In this document: piece by piece, positions 1-8,554 of the stretch | Numbering within the stretch: the stretch's first letter is position 1 | Layout: each line of letters opens with the position of its first letter | Made by a program: the position numbers and the translations under genes | The notes under the pieces: generated by a model | What the model was told of the DNA's origin: nothing | Databases searched by the model: none | The model's input: the letters and a program-made list of their open reading frames with translations, nothing else | From: Haloflavibacter putidus | GTDB lineage: Bacteria; Bacteroidota; Bacteroidia; Flavobacteriales; Flavobacteriaceae | NCBI RefSeq assembly: GCF_006546625.1 | Contig: NZ_VIAR01000005.1 | Location: 146,886 to 210,885, forward strand | Length of the DNA stretch: 64,000 bases | Direction of reading: 5' to 3'

Positions 1-127
1 TAGATTTACCAAAAGGAACAGCCACCCGCATACCAATTTCAATTTTGGCAGCTTGTTCTTCTGTAAGACGATAAGTAAAATGTTTTTCTAACGGAAGTGG
101 TAAAATTACATTTACAAACTGTATCAT
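1..127 (-). CDS. priA: Primosomal protein N' (PriA helicase), N-terminal fragment cut by the window edge
   Basis: Translating the minus strand from the ATG at 127-125 gives about 42 residues beginning MIQFVNVILPLPL and reaching GMRVAVPFGKS. This is the conserved opening of PriA, the 3'-5' DNA helicase that restarts stalled replication forks; the segment belongs to its 3'-DNA-binding domain, where a G-x-R-V-x-V-P-F-G motif is typical. The rest of the gene lies beyond position 1, so the helicase motifs and zinc-binding cysteines cannot be checked. It is too short to be certain, but the motif spacing fits PriA well. Confidence 0.72.
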   Translation of the reverse strand, partial: MIQFVNVILPLPLEKHFTYRLTEEQAAKIEIGMRVAVPFGKS

Positions 128-143
128 ATATACCTATAAATTT

Positions 144-166
144 AAAGCCTAACATTGCTAGGCTTT
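144..166 (-). terminator. Hairpin after the chalcone-isomerase-like gene
   Basis: Perfect 8-bp stem (AAAGCCTA at 144-151, TAGGCTTT at 159-166) with a 7-nt loop. On the minus strand it follows the stop of the 218-778 gene and is trailed by an AT-rich but not pure T tract. It lies just before the priA start and is probably a weak terminator. Confidence 0.5.
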
Positions 167-217
167 ATACTAATTTTATTGGAAAGATAAAATGAAATAA
201 AATGTTACTGCAAGAGC

Positions 218-778
218 TTATTTTCCTAACATTCCTTCTTTTAAATCGTCGTCTGCGGGACGATTGGAAAGCCAGATACCAAATAAAGCCTCTTTAAAGT
301 CTTTACCTTTTACCGTACCTTTTTCCTCACCGTTTTTATAAGAAACTACGCCTTTTCCCGGTTGGTAGGTAATATCGTAAATATCTCCTTTTTTAATTTC
401 TTCCTTAAAGAAAGCAATAAATTGGTTTATTTTTGCTCGATATGGACCTACATTTCCGTTGGTAGAGTTTTCAAAACCATCCTCTATGGCGGAAATCATT
501 TTTTTACTGTTTATTAACGAAGATACTATATGTAGTTTTACAGACATTGGTTTGTCTGCTTTTATTATAGCCTCTGCATTAGAAGATTTTTCTTGTAAAT
601 ATAAACCGGCTGCGTAAAGATCTATCCAGAGTTTTTCTCTAACGCCTGCGCCGTTAAGCACCAGTTCATAATCGCCAAAATTTTCAACATCTGGCAAGGT
701 TACATTACCAACTTTGGTTTGGGCTTGCGTAAAACCAACCATTACCAATCCTATAATAATTGTAAAGAGTTTTTTCAT
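218..778 (-). CDS. Chalcone isomerase-like family secreted protein
   Basis: A 186-residue protein with a signal peptide of about 19 residues ending in QAQ. The mature part carries the chalcone-isomerase-like fold pattern (PNFGDYELVLNGAGVREK near residue 35, then LYAAGLYL, then a region of lysine-rich helices). Bacterial members of this family are periplasmic and of unknown function, probably binding hydrophobic ligands rather than acting as true isomerases. The start is fixed by the signal peptide. A copy of the 10-mer TTCCGTAAAG sits directly against the start codon at 779-788. The gene is 29 nt downstream of the YihY gene and could be co-transcribed with it. Confidence 0.8.
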   Translation of the reverse strand: MKKLFTIIIGLVMVGFTQAQTKVGNVTLPDVENFGDYELVLNGAGVREKLWIDLYAAGLYLQEKSSNAEAIIKADKPMSVKLHIVSSLINSKKMISAIEDGFENSTNGNVGPYRAKINQFIAFFKEEIKKGDIYDITYQPGKGVVSYKNGEEKGTVKGKDFKEALFGIWLSNRPADDDLKEGMLGK

Positions 779-807
779 TTCCGTAAAGTTTATTTGGGGT
801 TAATTTA

Positions 808-1725
808 TTACTTTTTTTTCTTTAAACGGTTAATAGTCGCATTTAATTCGAACCCCAAGAGCAAAATGTTACTATTTAACCAAATATACAACATCAAAAT
901 TAACAGTGCGCCAATAGATCCGTAAAGCTCGTTATAAGCACTAAATTTTTCTATATAAATTGCAAAGAGAAAGGTTGTTAGCAAAATTAAAAGAGTTGTA
1001 AATAAAGCACCAATCGAGAAAAATTTTGAGTTTCTGCCTTCTTTTGTTCCAAAAAAATAAAGGGTTGCAGTTATGCTATAAACCATTAAAATAAAAACCA
1101 AATATCTACCTATTTGCGCCCAGATAATATTATCTGTAAAAACGCCAATGGCTTCTAAATCTTCTATAATATAGGTAAGATAAACAAAAACAATTACAGA
1201 GATTAGCATAAGCACTGCAACGATTATAGCCACGCCCATAGCCACAAAATACTGCCGAATAATTGTGCGGTTTATAGTGGTGTGATAAGAAAATTCAAAA
1301 CCGGTAAAAATTGCATTAATACCATTGGAGGTTAAAAATATAGAAAGTAAAAAAGCGAAAGACAGCAAACCTCCGCGTGGGGTACTGGCAATATCTGCAA
1401 ACACGTCGCTAAAAAAAGCAGTTTGTGGCGGCAATAAAGTGTCTATAAAAGCTAAGAGTTTTAGTTGAAAGTCGTCTATAAACCAAACGAAGGGAATCAA
1501 ATTTAATATAAAAAGTAAAAAAGGAAAAATAGCCATAAAAAAGCTAAATGCAATAGAACTGGCTCTCGTAGAAAATGTACCTTGTATGATACCAAAAATA
1601 TAAATCTCTAGTAAATCGTACAAACTCAAGCCTTCTAAACCTGGCAAAATAACCTTTTGGGCTTTTTTGGCTAAAAAACCAATTACGGGAATACCTTCTA
1701 CTTGTTTTTCTACTTTTTTAAGCAT
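808..1725 (-). CDS. YihY/BrkB family inner-membrane protein
   Basis: A 305-residue polytopic membrane protein with about six hydrophobic segments starting around residue 45. It shows family hallmarks: TRASSIAFSFFMAIFPFLLF in the first membrane segments and an ILLLGFELNA motif near the C-terminus. Members were once called RNase BN, but that assignment was withdrawn; the role is probably in transport or envelope function and is not settled. The stop lies close to the nadC gene (6 nt from the nadC stop side), so the minus-strand order nadC-yihY suggests an operon. Confidence 0.88.
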   Translation of the reverse strand: MLKKVEKQVEGIPVIGFLAKKAQKVILPGLEGLSLYDLLEIYIFGIIQGTFSTRASSIAFSFFMAIFPFLLFILNLIPFVWFIDDFQLKLLAFIDTLLPPQTAFFSDVFADIASTPRGGLLSFAFLLSIFLTSNGINAIFTGFEFSYHTTINRTIIRQYFVAMGVAIIVAVLMLISVIVFVYLTYIIEDLEAIGVFTDNIIWAQIGRYLVFILMVYSITATLYFFGTKEGRNSKFFSIGALFTTLLILLTTFLFAIYIEKFSAYNELYGSIGALLILMLYIWLNSNILLLGFELNATINRLKKKK

Positions 1726-1731
1726 ATAAAA

Positions 1732-2589
1732 TTATACCGCTTTCAAACTAAGGTCTAAATTATAAACCGAGTGTGTTAACGCGCCACTGGAAATAAAATC
1801 TACGCCACACTCTGCATATTTTCTGGCAGTTTCTAAAGTTATACCGCCGCTAGACTCTGTTTGACATTGCTTACCAATTAAAGATACAGCTTTTTTAGTA
1901 TCTTCATAATTAAAATTATCAATCAAAATACGATGAATACCTTGGTGCTGTAAAATTTCTTTAATTTCTTCTAAGTTTCTAGCTTCGACTATAATTTTTA
2001 AATTTAAATTATTCTCTTTTAAATAAGTTTTGGTTTTATTGATAGCCTTGCTAATTCCGCCGGCAAAATCTATATGATTATCTTTTAGCATAATCATATC
2101 GTATAAAGCAAACCTATGGTTTTCTCCGCCACCAATTTTTACAGCCCATTTTTCTAATGCTCTAATACCTGGTGTGGTTTTTCTAGTATCTAAAATCTTG
2201 GTAGAAGTACCAGACAACAAACTGGCAAACTTATGTGTTTTGGTTGCAATTGCACTCATACGCTGCATTGCATTAAGTACAAAACGCTCTGCTTTTAAAA
2301 TAGATTGGCTGCTACCGGAAACATAAAAAGCAATATCGCCTTTTTTAATTGTATCGGCATCGTTTAATAGAGTTTCTATTTTTAAATTAGCATCTACATA
2401 AGCAAATACTTTTTCGGCGAAAGCCACACCTGCTAAAATACCGTTGTCTTTTACCAATAATTGCGCTTTGCCTTCTGCACTTTTAGGAATACATGCCAAA
2501 GCACTGTGATCTCCGTCTCCAACGTCTTCTCTAATGGCGTTGGCAATGATGAGATTTATTTCTTTTTCAAATTGTTCTTGACTAATCAT
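1732..2589 (-). CDS. nadC: Nicotinate-nucleotide pyrophosphorylase (carboxylating)
   Basis: Quinolinate phosphoribosyltransferase: converts quinolinate and PRPP to nicotinate mononucleotide in de novo NAD synthesis. The 285-residue protein contains the family signature RKTTPGIRALEKWAV around residue 140 and the following GGGENHR and MLKDNH substrate-binding motifs, then the barrel strand LIDNF and the phosphate-binding ESSGGI. I chose the ATG at 2589; a GTG three codons upstream (2598) is possible. The gene is divergent from rlmH across a 50-nt gap, and its product should act as a cytosolic dimer. Confidence 0.93.
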   Translation of the reverse strand: MISQEQFEKEINLIIANAIREDVGDGDHSALACIPKSAEGKAQLLVKDNGILAGVAFAEKVFAYVDANLKIETLLNDADTIKKGDIAFYVSGSSQSILKAERFVLNAMQRMSAIATKTHKFASLLSGTSTKILDTRKTTPGIRALEKWAVKIGGGENHRFALYDMIMLKDNHIDFAGGISKAINKTKTYLKENNLNLKIIVEARNLEEIKEILQHQGIHRILIDNFNYEDTKKAVSLIGKQCQTESSGGITLETARKYAECGVDFISSGALTHSVYNLDLSLKAV

Positions 2590-2639
2590 TTTATCCACTT
2601 ATTTTTGCTAAAGTAACAAAGTAATTCTTAACAATAAAG

Positions 2640-3113
2640 ATGACCATAAAATTACTTAGCGTAGGAAAAACAGACAGCAAGCATTTAAAAAGCTTAACAG
2701 ATGAGTATACCAAGCGTTTAGGCCATTTTTGCAAGTTTACAACAACGGTTATACCCGACATAAAAAACAGCAAAAAACTTGAGCAAAACATTCAGAAAAT
2801 AAAAGAAGGAGAGCTAATACTTAAACGCTTGAAAAGCTCTGATATAGTAATTTTATTAGACGAAAACGGTAAACATTTTACTTCTAAAGGATTTGCAAAA
2901 TTTATTCAGAAGCAATTAAACACCGGTAAAAAACAACTTGTTTTTATAATTGGCGGCCCGTATGGCTTTTCGGAAGAGGTTTACCAACGCGCCAATTACA
3001 AAGTTGCCTTATCGCAAATGACGTTTTCGCACCAAATGGTACGTTTATTTTTTACCGAACAACTTTACCGTGCTTTTAGTATCTTGCATAACCAACCCTA
3101 TCACCACGATTAA
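2640..3113 (+). CDS. rlmH: 23S rRNA (pseudouridine-1915-N3) methyltransferase RlmH
   Basis: 157 residues, the usual size of this SPOUT-class methyltransferase, which methylates pseudouridine 1915 in helix 69 of 23S rRNA using SAM. Visible motifs are the ILLDENGKHFTSKGFA strand, the knot region FIIGGPYGFSE near residue 103 and the C-terminal SQMTFSHQMVRLFFTEQLYRAF block. The gene is divergent from nadC and is followed after 16 nt by rdgB, so a two-gene transcript is likely. Confidence 0.95.
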   Translation: MTIKLLSVGKTDSKHLKSLTDEYTKRLGHFCKFTTTVIPDIKNSKKLEQNIQKIKEGELILKRLKSSDIVILLDENGKHFTSKGFAKFIQKQLNTGKKQLVFIIGGPYGFSEEVYQRANYKVALSQMTFSHQMVRLFFTEQLYRAFSILHNQPYHHD

Positions 3114-3129
3114 TCTTTATTTAAAAAGT

Positions 3130-3702
3130 ATGAAATTAGTTTTTGCTACACACAATCAAAACAAATTAAAAGAAATAAAAGTAATGCTGCCAGAGCATAT
3201 AGAATTACTGTCTTTAAACGATATTGGTTGTACCGAAGAAATTGAAGAAACCGGAGAAACCATCGAGCAAAATGCGGCTTTAAAAGCCCAGTATGTAAAA
3301 GACACTTATGGTTACAATTGTTTTGCAGACGATACCGGTCTTGAGGTAGAAAGTCTTAACAACGCTCCAGGCGTATATTCTGCCCGTTATGCCGGAGCGG
3401 AAAAAAACGATGAAAAAAACCTGCAAAAATTACTAGAAGAATTAAAAGATAAAAGTAACCGTAACGCGAGATTTAAAACCGTAATAGCATTAACTATTAA
3501 CGAGCAAAATAATCTTTTTACCGGCATTTGCGCAGGACAAATTACCAAACAAAAAAGCGGCTCCAGCGGTTTTGGGTACGACCCCGTTTTTAAACCCAAA
3601 GGTTACACCAAAACTTTTGCCGAAATGTCTTTGACAGAAAAAGCTACAATAAGCCATCGCGGCAAGGCTGTAAAACAATTAGTAGACTATTTAAAGCAGT
3701 AA
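3130..3702 (+). CDS. rdgB: Non-canonical purine NTP pyrophosphatase (RdgB/HAM1 family)
   Basis: Hydrolyses dITP, XTP and related deaminated nucleotides to the monophosphate, keeping them out of DNA and RNA. The ATG at 3130 gives 190 residues opening with FATHNQNKLKEI, the nucleotide-binding start of this family; a longer frame reaching back into rlmH is not credible. Further hallmarks are FADDTGLEV near residue 66, APGVYSARYAG, and SGSSGFGYDPVF followed by FAEMS and the terminal SHRGKA. The gene lies 16 nt after rlmH. Confidence 0.95.
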   Translation: MKLVFATHNQNKLKEIKVMLPEHIELLSLNDIGCTEEIEETGETIEQNAALKAQYVKDTYGYNCFADDTGLEVESLNNAPGVYSARYAGAEKNDEKNLQKLLEELKDKSNRNARFKTVIALTINEQNNLFTGICAGQITKQKSGSSGFGYDPVFKPKGYTKTFAEMSLTEKATISHRGKAVKQLVDYLKQ

Positions 3703-3804
3703 AAACCACCCTAATTTAGCATTTTACAAATAAAATACTGAGGATTAAATACTTATATTTAAAAACTTTGTAAGAATTAAGTCTGTTTGCGTTTAAAGTT
3801 TATG

Positions 3805-3812
3805 TACTTTTG
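3805..3812 (+). promoter_or_regulatory. Bacteroidetes -7 promoter box
   Basis: TACTTTTG matches the Bacteroidetes -7 consensus TAnnTTTG, 18 nt before the helicase start. A TTTG at 3786-3789 could serve as the -33 element, although the 15-nt spacing is shorter than usual. Confidence 0.6.
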
Positions 3813-3829
3813 CAACTTATTTATTTTAT

Positions 3830-5587
3830 ATGAAAAAATTTGAAGATTTAGGGCTTAATGCCGAAATTATTAGTGCCGTTAGGGATATGGGCTTTGAGAG
3901 TCCGAGCGAAGTTCAGGAAAAAGCAATTCCAATTTTATTGCAAAACGAAACCGATTTAGTTGCGCTAGCACAAACCGGTACCGGAAAAACCGCTGCTTTT
4001 GGATTTCCTTTAATTCAGAAATTAAATCCGAACAGCAAACAAACCCAAGGGTTAATTTTATCGCCAACACGAGAATTGTGTTTGCAAATTACCAACGAGT
4101 TAAAAAATTACGCTAAGTATATTCCGCAACTATCTACTGTTGCCGTTTATGGCGGAGCCAGTATTTCTGACCAAGAGCGTCAGGTAAAACGCGGAGCACA
4201 AATTATCGTTGCCACTCCCGGAAGGATGAAAGATATGGTTGGCCGCAAAATGATAGACATTTCTAATATTGGCTATTGCGTGCTAGATGAAGCAGACGAA
4301 ATGCTAAATATGGGTTTTTATGAAGATATTACCGATATTTTATCGCATACGCCAAATACCAAAAAAACTTGGTTATTTAGTGCTACTATGCCAAAAGAAG
4401 TAGCAAAAATAGCCAAAAAGTTTATGAAGTCGCCACAGGAAGTTACCGTTGGCACCAAAAATGAATCTACCAAAAATGTATCGCACGAATATTATACTGT
4501 CTCGGGTAGAGACCGTTATTCGGCTTTAAAACGCTTGGCAGATGCAAATCCGGATATATTTTCGGTGATTTTTTGTAGAACAAAAAGAGACACCCAAAGA
4601 GTTGCAGAAAAACTTATTGAAGACGGTTACAATGCCGGCGCACTTCACGGAGATTTAAGTCAAAATCAACGTGATTTGGTTATGAAGAGTTTTCGTAACA
4701 AGCAAATACAAATGTTGGTGGCCACAGATGTCGCTGCCCGCGGAATTGATGTAGACGATATTACCCACGTTATACATTACCAACTTCCCGATGAAATTGA
4801 AACTTACACCCACCGTAGCGGACGTACAGGACGCGCAGGTAAAAGTGGTGTTTCTATGGTGATTATTACCAAAAGCGAAAGACGAAAAATCAAAAGCATT
4901 GAGAAAATAATCAACCAAAAATTTGAAGAAAACCAAATACCAAGTGGCGAAGAAATTTGCCAAGTACAGTTATTTCACTTGGCCAATTCGATTAAAAAAA
5001 CAGAAATAAACCAGGAAATTAATCAGTTTTTACCGCAACTGGAAGAAATTCTAGAAGATTTCAGTAAGGAAGAATTAATTAAAAAATTCTTTTCTGTAGA
5101 GTTTACACGTTTTTATAATTACTATAAAGGTGCCACAGACCTCAACAAAAAAGCAGACAGAGATTACCGCGAAGGAGAAGATAGCGGAGAAAGCATACGT
5201 TACTTTATAAACGTTGGTAGCAAAGATGGTTTTGATTGGATGTCTTTAAAAGACTTTCTAAAAGAACAATTAGATTTAGGAAGAGATGGCGTTTCGCGCG
5301 TAGACGTAAAAGATGCGTTTTCGTTTTTTAATACCGATGCAGATCAAAAAGATAAAGTTTTTAAGGTATTTGAAAACTTTGAGCACCAAGGCCGTTCTAT
5401 TAACGTAGAAATGACCAATAATAAAAGTGCCGGCAAAAGTAGAAGAAAGCCTAAGTCTAGAAATAGAAAACCTGATAATTTTTCTAAGCAAAATTCTAAA
5501 CGTTCTCCACGAAGGTCACAACCTAAAAAGACAGATAGACAAGCCAATATTAAAAGCTCTATAAATCGTAGAAAGAAAAAACGCTAA
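3830..5587 (+). CDS. DEAD-box RNA helicase with C-terminal DbpA-type RNA-binding domain
   Basis: 585 residues. The ATP-dependent RNA-remodelling core shows the motifs in order: Q motif near residue 25, AQTGTGKT (motif I), PTRELCLQ, the DEAD box VLDEADEML near 155, SAT (motif III), then the second RecA domain with ARGIDVDDI and HRSGRTGRAG. A compact DbpA-like RNA-recognition domain follows (about 450-530; FINVGSKDGFDW). The tail of about 55 residues is very basic (RRKPKSRNRK, RRSQPKKTDR, NRRKKKR), likely for RNA binding. It resembles the CsdA/DeaD group that helps ribosome assembly and cold growth; the exact paralogue cannot be told from sequence. Confidence 0.93.
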   Translation: MKKFEDLGLNAEIISAVRDMGFESPSEVQEKAIPILLQNETDLVALAQTGTGKTAAFGFPLIQKLNPNSKQTQGLILSPTRELCLQITNELKNYAKYIPQLSTVAVYGGASISDQERQVKRGAQIIVATPGRMKDMVGRKMIDISNIGYCVLDEADEMLNMGFYEDITDILSHTPNTKKTWLFSATMPKEVAKIAKKFMKSPQEVTVGTKNESTKNVSHEYYTVSGRDRYSALKRLADANPDIFSVIFCRTKRDTQRVAEKLIEDGYNAGALHGDLSQNQRDLVMKSFRNKQIQMLVATDVAARGIDVDDITHVIHYQLPDEIETYTHRSGRTGRAGKSGVSMVIITKSERRKIKSIEKIINQKFEENQIPSGEEICQVQLFHLANSIKKTEINQEINQFLPQLEEILEDFSKEELIKKFFSVEFTRFYNYYKGATDLNKKADRDYREGEDSGESIRYFINVGSKDGFDWMSLKDFLKEQLDLGRDGVSRVDVKDAFSFFNTDADQKDKVFKVFENFEHQGRSINVEMTNNKSAGKSRRKPKSRNRKPDNFSKQNSKRSPRRSQPKKTDRQANIKSSINRRKKKR

Positions 5588-5674
5588 TATCTAAATTGGT
5601 TTAGTTTTTGAAGAAAAATATGCGAGATTTAAGATAAAAAATTTTAATTTCACGCCTATTCCACTTTATTGATT

Positions 5675-6454
5675 ATGAGATTTTTTTTAAGCTTTTTTTT
5701 AATAACTTTTTTTAGTTTTACGGCTATTGCCCAAGAAAGCGATAGCCTTAAAACTGAAATCATAAAAGGGCGTGTTCTTAATGCGGCCAATGATTTAGCC
5801 TTAGAAGATGTAAACATTATAAACCTTAATACGGTAAAAGGCACTACTTCTGACGTAAAAGGAGAGTTTGAAATAAAAGCATCTGTAAACGACACCCTTT
5901 ATTTTTCGTATTTAGGTTTTAAATCTATAGAAGTTCGTGTAACCAACGACTGGACAAAATATGGCGATGTTAAAGTTAAAATGACCGAGATTGGTATTGC
6001 TTTGGAAGAAGTAACTTTAAAACCCTTAAAACTTACGGGATATTTAGAAATTGATGCCAAAAACATTCCTATTTACGAAAACTACCGTTATAGCATTTCT
6101 GGTTTAAGCTCTGGTTATGAAGCTGGCGACCAACAACCCGGCGCATTTTCTAAAACGCTGGAATCTATTTTTAATCCGGCAGATTTTCTCTATAACATTT
6201 TCGGCGATAAGCCTAAACAAATGCGCAAATTGCGCAAAATGAAAGAGGACGATGAGATTAGGAATTTGCTGCAACAAAAATTTAATAGAGAAACCTTAAT
6301 GGCATTATTGCAAGTTACCCGCGTAGATATAGATCAAATTTTGCAACGTTGTAATTACTCTAAAAGTTTTATAAAAAACGCCAACGATTTGCAAATTTTA
6401 GACGCCATTAGCGGGTGTTATGAAGAATATCGTGTTTTAAAAGAAAAAAAATAG
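5675..6454 (+). CDS. Carboxypeptidase-regulatory-like domain protein, secreted
   Basis: 259 residues with a signal peptide ending around AIAQE. Residues about 27-100 form a CarboxypepD_reg-like beta-sandwich (IIKGRVLNAANDLALEDVNIINLNTVKGTTSDVKG, then a LYFSYLGFKS strand), the module found at the N-terminus of SusC/TonB receptors and in other Bacteroidetes envelope proteins. The remainder has no recognised domain, and there is no barrel, so it is not a receptor. I use the ATG at 5675 rather than a TTG two codons before. It converges on the SpoU gene with no gap. Confidence 0.78.
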   Translation: MRFFLSFFLITFFSFTAIAQESDSLKTEIIKGRVLNAANDLALEDVNIINLNTVKGTTSDVKGEFEIKASVNDTLYFSYLGFKSIEVRVTNDWTKYGDVKVKMTEIGIALEEVTLKPLKLTGYLEIDAKNIPIYENYRYSISGLSSGYEAGDQQPGAFSKTLESIFNPADFLYNIFGDKPKQMRKLRKMKEDDEIRNLLQQKFNRETLMALLQVTRVDIDQILQRCNYSKSFIKNANDLQILDAISGCYEEYRVLKEKK

Positions 6455-7114
6455 TTAGTCTACTTTCTCCTTAAATCTTTTTATAATTTTTTCACTACTC
6501 TGAATGCTGTTTTTTGCCCAGAAATATCTGGTGGCTAATTCGTCTTTTTTAGAGAGCTGCCAAGCAATATTACTTTGTTTTAGTTTATGCGTAAGCGCTT
6601 GCAAAATAATTGCAGCAGATACAGAAATATTTAAACTTTCTGTAAAACCAACCATTGGTATCTTTAAAAAACCATCGGCGTTTTCTAAAACTTCTTGAGA
6701 AAGACCTTCTTTTTCTGTACCAAAAAATAAAGCTGCTGGTTTGCTTATGTCAAAATCGTTAAGCATACAAGCGTTGTTATGCGGCGTGGTGGCAATAATT
6801 TGATAGCCTTTTGTGCGCAAATTTTCTATACTTTCATTTACATGGTTATAACGGTTTACGTTAACCCATTTTTGGGCTCCCATAGCAATTTCCCGGTCTA
6901 TACGTTTGCGGTTTCGCTCTTCTATAATATGAATGTTTTGAATGCCGAAAACGTCACAACTTCTTATTACGGCACTGGTATTGTGCAACTGGTAGACATC
7001 TTCCGTGGCAACGGTAAAATGATTGGTACGATTGACCAAAACTTCTTGAAAACGTTGTTTTCTATTTTCGGTAAGAAAAGTTTCTAAATGGGTTAGTAAA
7101 TTTAAATCTGTCAT
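6455..7114 (-). CDS. SpoU/TrmH-family tRNA or rRNA 2'-O-ribose methyltransferase
   Basis: 219 residues from the ATG at 7114; an in-frame extension to 7204 would overlap the promoter region of the divergent sigma gene and is rejected. The SPOUT knot motifs are clear: NTSAVIRSCDVFGI near residue 38, FFGTEKEGLS near 133, and IPMVGFTESLNISVSAAI near 158. Members transfer a methyl group from SAM to a ribose 2'-OH. The arrangement resembles TrmH, which acts on G18 of tRNA, including a C-terminal extension, but other SpoU substrates cannot be excluded. It converges with the 5675-6454 gene. Confidence 0.88.
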   Translation of the reverse strand: MTDLNLLTHLETFLTENRKQRFQEVLVNRTNHFTVATEDVYQLHNTSAVIRSCDVFGIQNIHIIEERNRKRIDREIAMGAQKWVNVNRYNHVNESIENLRTKGYQIIATTPHNNACMLNDFDISKPAALFFGTEKEGLSQEVLENADGFLKIPMVGFTESLNISVSAAIILQALTHKLKQSNIAWQLSKKDELATRYFWAKNSIQSSEKIIKRFKEKVD

Positions 7115-7162
7115 TAATTTTTTAAAAATAAAGTAGGAAATATCAAATTTAATGCAATTTTT

Positions 7163-7181
7163 GTATTGGCAAGACCAATAC
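7163..7181. promoter_or_regulatory. Inverted repeat before the sigma-factor start
   Basis: Perfect 7-bp inverted repeat GTATTGG (7163-7169), CAAGA, CCAATAC (7175-7181), ending 8 nt before the sigma-factor ATG at 7190. It could be an operator shared by the two divergent genes or an RNA hairpin that masks the sigma ribosome-binding region. The role is inferred from position only. Confidence 0.5.
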
Positions 7182-7189
7182 TTACTTTT

Positions 7190-7723
7190 ATGCATCAAGA
7201 CCAACTTTTAGAACTTATTGAAAAAAAAGACGAAAAATCTTTTGACTACCTCTACGATATGTATGCGCAGAGTCTTTTTGGTGTGATACACGCCGTTGTA
7301 AAAAATAAAGCCCAAGCAGAAGATGTTTTGCAAGAAGTAATGGTAAAAATTTGGGAAAATTTAGATTCCTACAAAAAAGATAAAGGTCGTTTTTATACCT
7401 GGATTGTAAATATAGCCCGCAATGCAGCGGTAGATAAGTATAGATCTAAAGCCTATAAAAAACAAAGACAAAACCTAAGTACAGATAATTTCGTAAGTAT
7501 ATTAGAAGGCTCGTATAATTTAGGAAGATTAACCAATGCCATAGGAATTGAAGCTTTTGTAAAAAAATTAAAACCCAAGTGCATTAAAATAATAGATCTA
7601 TTGTTTTATAAAGGCTTTACGCAAAAAGAAGCTGCCGAAGATTTAAGCATTCCGTTAGGTACTTTAAAAACTAGAAACCGAGCTTGCATAAATGATTTAA
7701 GAACTTTATTGAACGTAAAATGA
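7190..7723 (+). CDS. ECF-type RNA polymerase sigma factor
   Basis: 177 residues with region 2 (SFDYLYDMYAQSLFGVIHAVVKNKAQAEDVLQEV and a KGRFYTWIVNIARNAAVDKYR stretch, about 15-90) and region 4 (LFYKGFTQKEAAEDLSIPLGTLKTRNRACINDL, about 135-172). It directs core polymerase to stress or envelope promoters. The ATG at 7190 is preferred to an upstream TTG. Its last four bases (ATGA) overlap the start of the anti-sigma gene, so the two are translationally coupled. A strong inverted repeat lies just before the start. Confidence 0.92.
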   Translation: MHQDQLLELIEKKDEKSFDYLYDMYAQSLFGVIHAVVKNKAQAEDVLQEVMVKIWENLDSYKKDKGRFYTWIVNIARNAAVDKYRSKAYKKQRQNLSTDNFVSILEGSYNLGRLTNAIGIEAFVKKLKPKCIKIIDLLFYKGFTQKEAAEDLSIPLGTLKTRNRACINDLRTLLNVK

Positions 7724-8502
7724 GTACACAAGAATACATAGATTCCGGTATTTTAGAACTGTATGTTTACGGCTCTTTATCTGAAGAGGAAACGAGCGAA
7801 GTACAAGAAATGATAGCTAAACATCCGGAAGTAAAAAAGGAAGTAGAAGCTATAGAAGAAGCAGTAATAAGATTGTCTGGCAGCGTATCGCCCTATTTGC
7901 CGGCTGTAAATTACCAACGTATAAAAAAGAATATTTTTAATAAAAAAACCAAGGTTAAAACTTTACGGAAAACTTCTTGGGCTGCTTATGCTGGTTGGGC
8001 TGCTACCCTGCTCTTACTAATTGCTTCGGCTGTTTTTTACCAGCAGTACCAAAGCAGTAAAGAAACTCTGCAAGTAGTTACTACAGAAAAAGTAGCCTTG
8101 CAAGAAGATAATAATCAATTGGAAAACCAACAAGAAGCTTATGCTGCTAACCTACGTATTATTCGAGATAAGAATACTAAAGTTGTACCCTTAGAAGGAC
8201 AAAAAAATTATAGCGAAGCATACGCGCAAGCCTATTATAACAAAGAATCTAAAGAAGTAATAATTGACGCCCAAGGTTTACCAGAACCACCTGAGGGAAT
8301 GGTTTACCAAGTTTGGTCTTTAAGATTAGACCCATTAACGCCAACCAGCGTTGGACTTTTAGAAGCGTTTGAAACCAATGACTCTAAGTTATTTCGTGTA
8401 GCAGAAGCACCATCTGCAGAAGCTTTTGGAATTACCTTAGAGCCTGCCGGCGGAAGCAAAACTCCAACAATGGATAAATTATATACATTAGGTAAAGTGT
8501 AA
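7720..8502 (+). CDS. Anti-sigma factor, RskA-like C-terminal domain
   Basis: 260-residue single-pass membrane protein. Residues about 1-60 are an acidic cytoplasmic domain (YVYGSLSEEETSEVQEMI, the typical anti-sigma zinc-less helix bundle), a membrane span lies near 88-108 (WAATLLLLIASAVF), then a coiled-coil (KVALQEDNNQLENQ) and a periplasmic RskA-type domain with PEGMVYQVWSL and a G-rich terminal EPAGGSKTPT block. It should hold the upstream sigma factor inactive at the membrane. It overlaps the sigma gene by 4 nt. The 10-mer CTTTACGGAA lies in the gene at 7961-7970. Confidence 0.88.
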   Translation: MSTQEYIDSGILELYVYGSLSEEETSEVQEMIAKHPEVKKEVEAIEEAVIRLSGSVSPYLPAVNYQRIKKNIFNKKTKVKTLRKTSWAAYAGWAATLLLLIASAVFYQQYQSSKETLQVVTTEKVALQEDNNQLENQQEAYAANLRIIRDKNTKVVPLEGQKNYSEAYAQAYYNKESKEVIIDAQGLPEPPEGMVYQVWSLRLDPLTPTSVGLLEAFETNDSKLFRVAEAPSAEAFGITLEPAGGSKTPTMDKLYTLGKV

Positions 8503-8554
8503 AAACTAATTAACGCTAAGTAGATACCATGTTTCTTTACGGAAGAATTTGTTA

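Noticed and set aside
3070..3129. Longer N-terminus for RdgB starting inside rlmH
   Set aside because: The extra 20 residues do not match the family, whose start is FATHNQNK; the ATG at 3130 is well placed after the rlmH stop.
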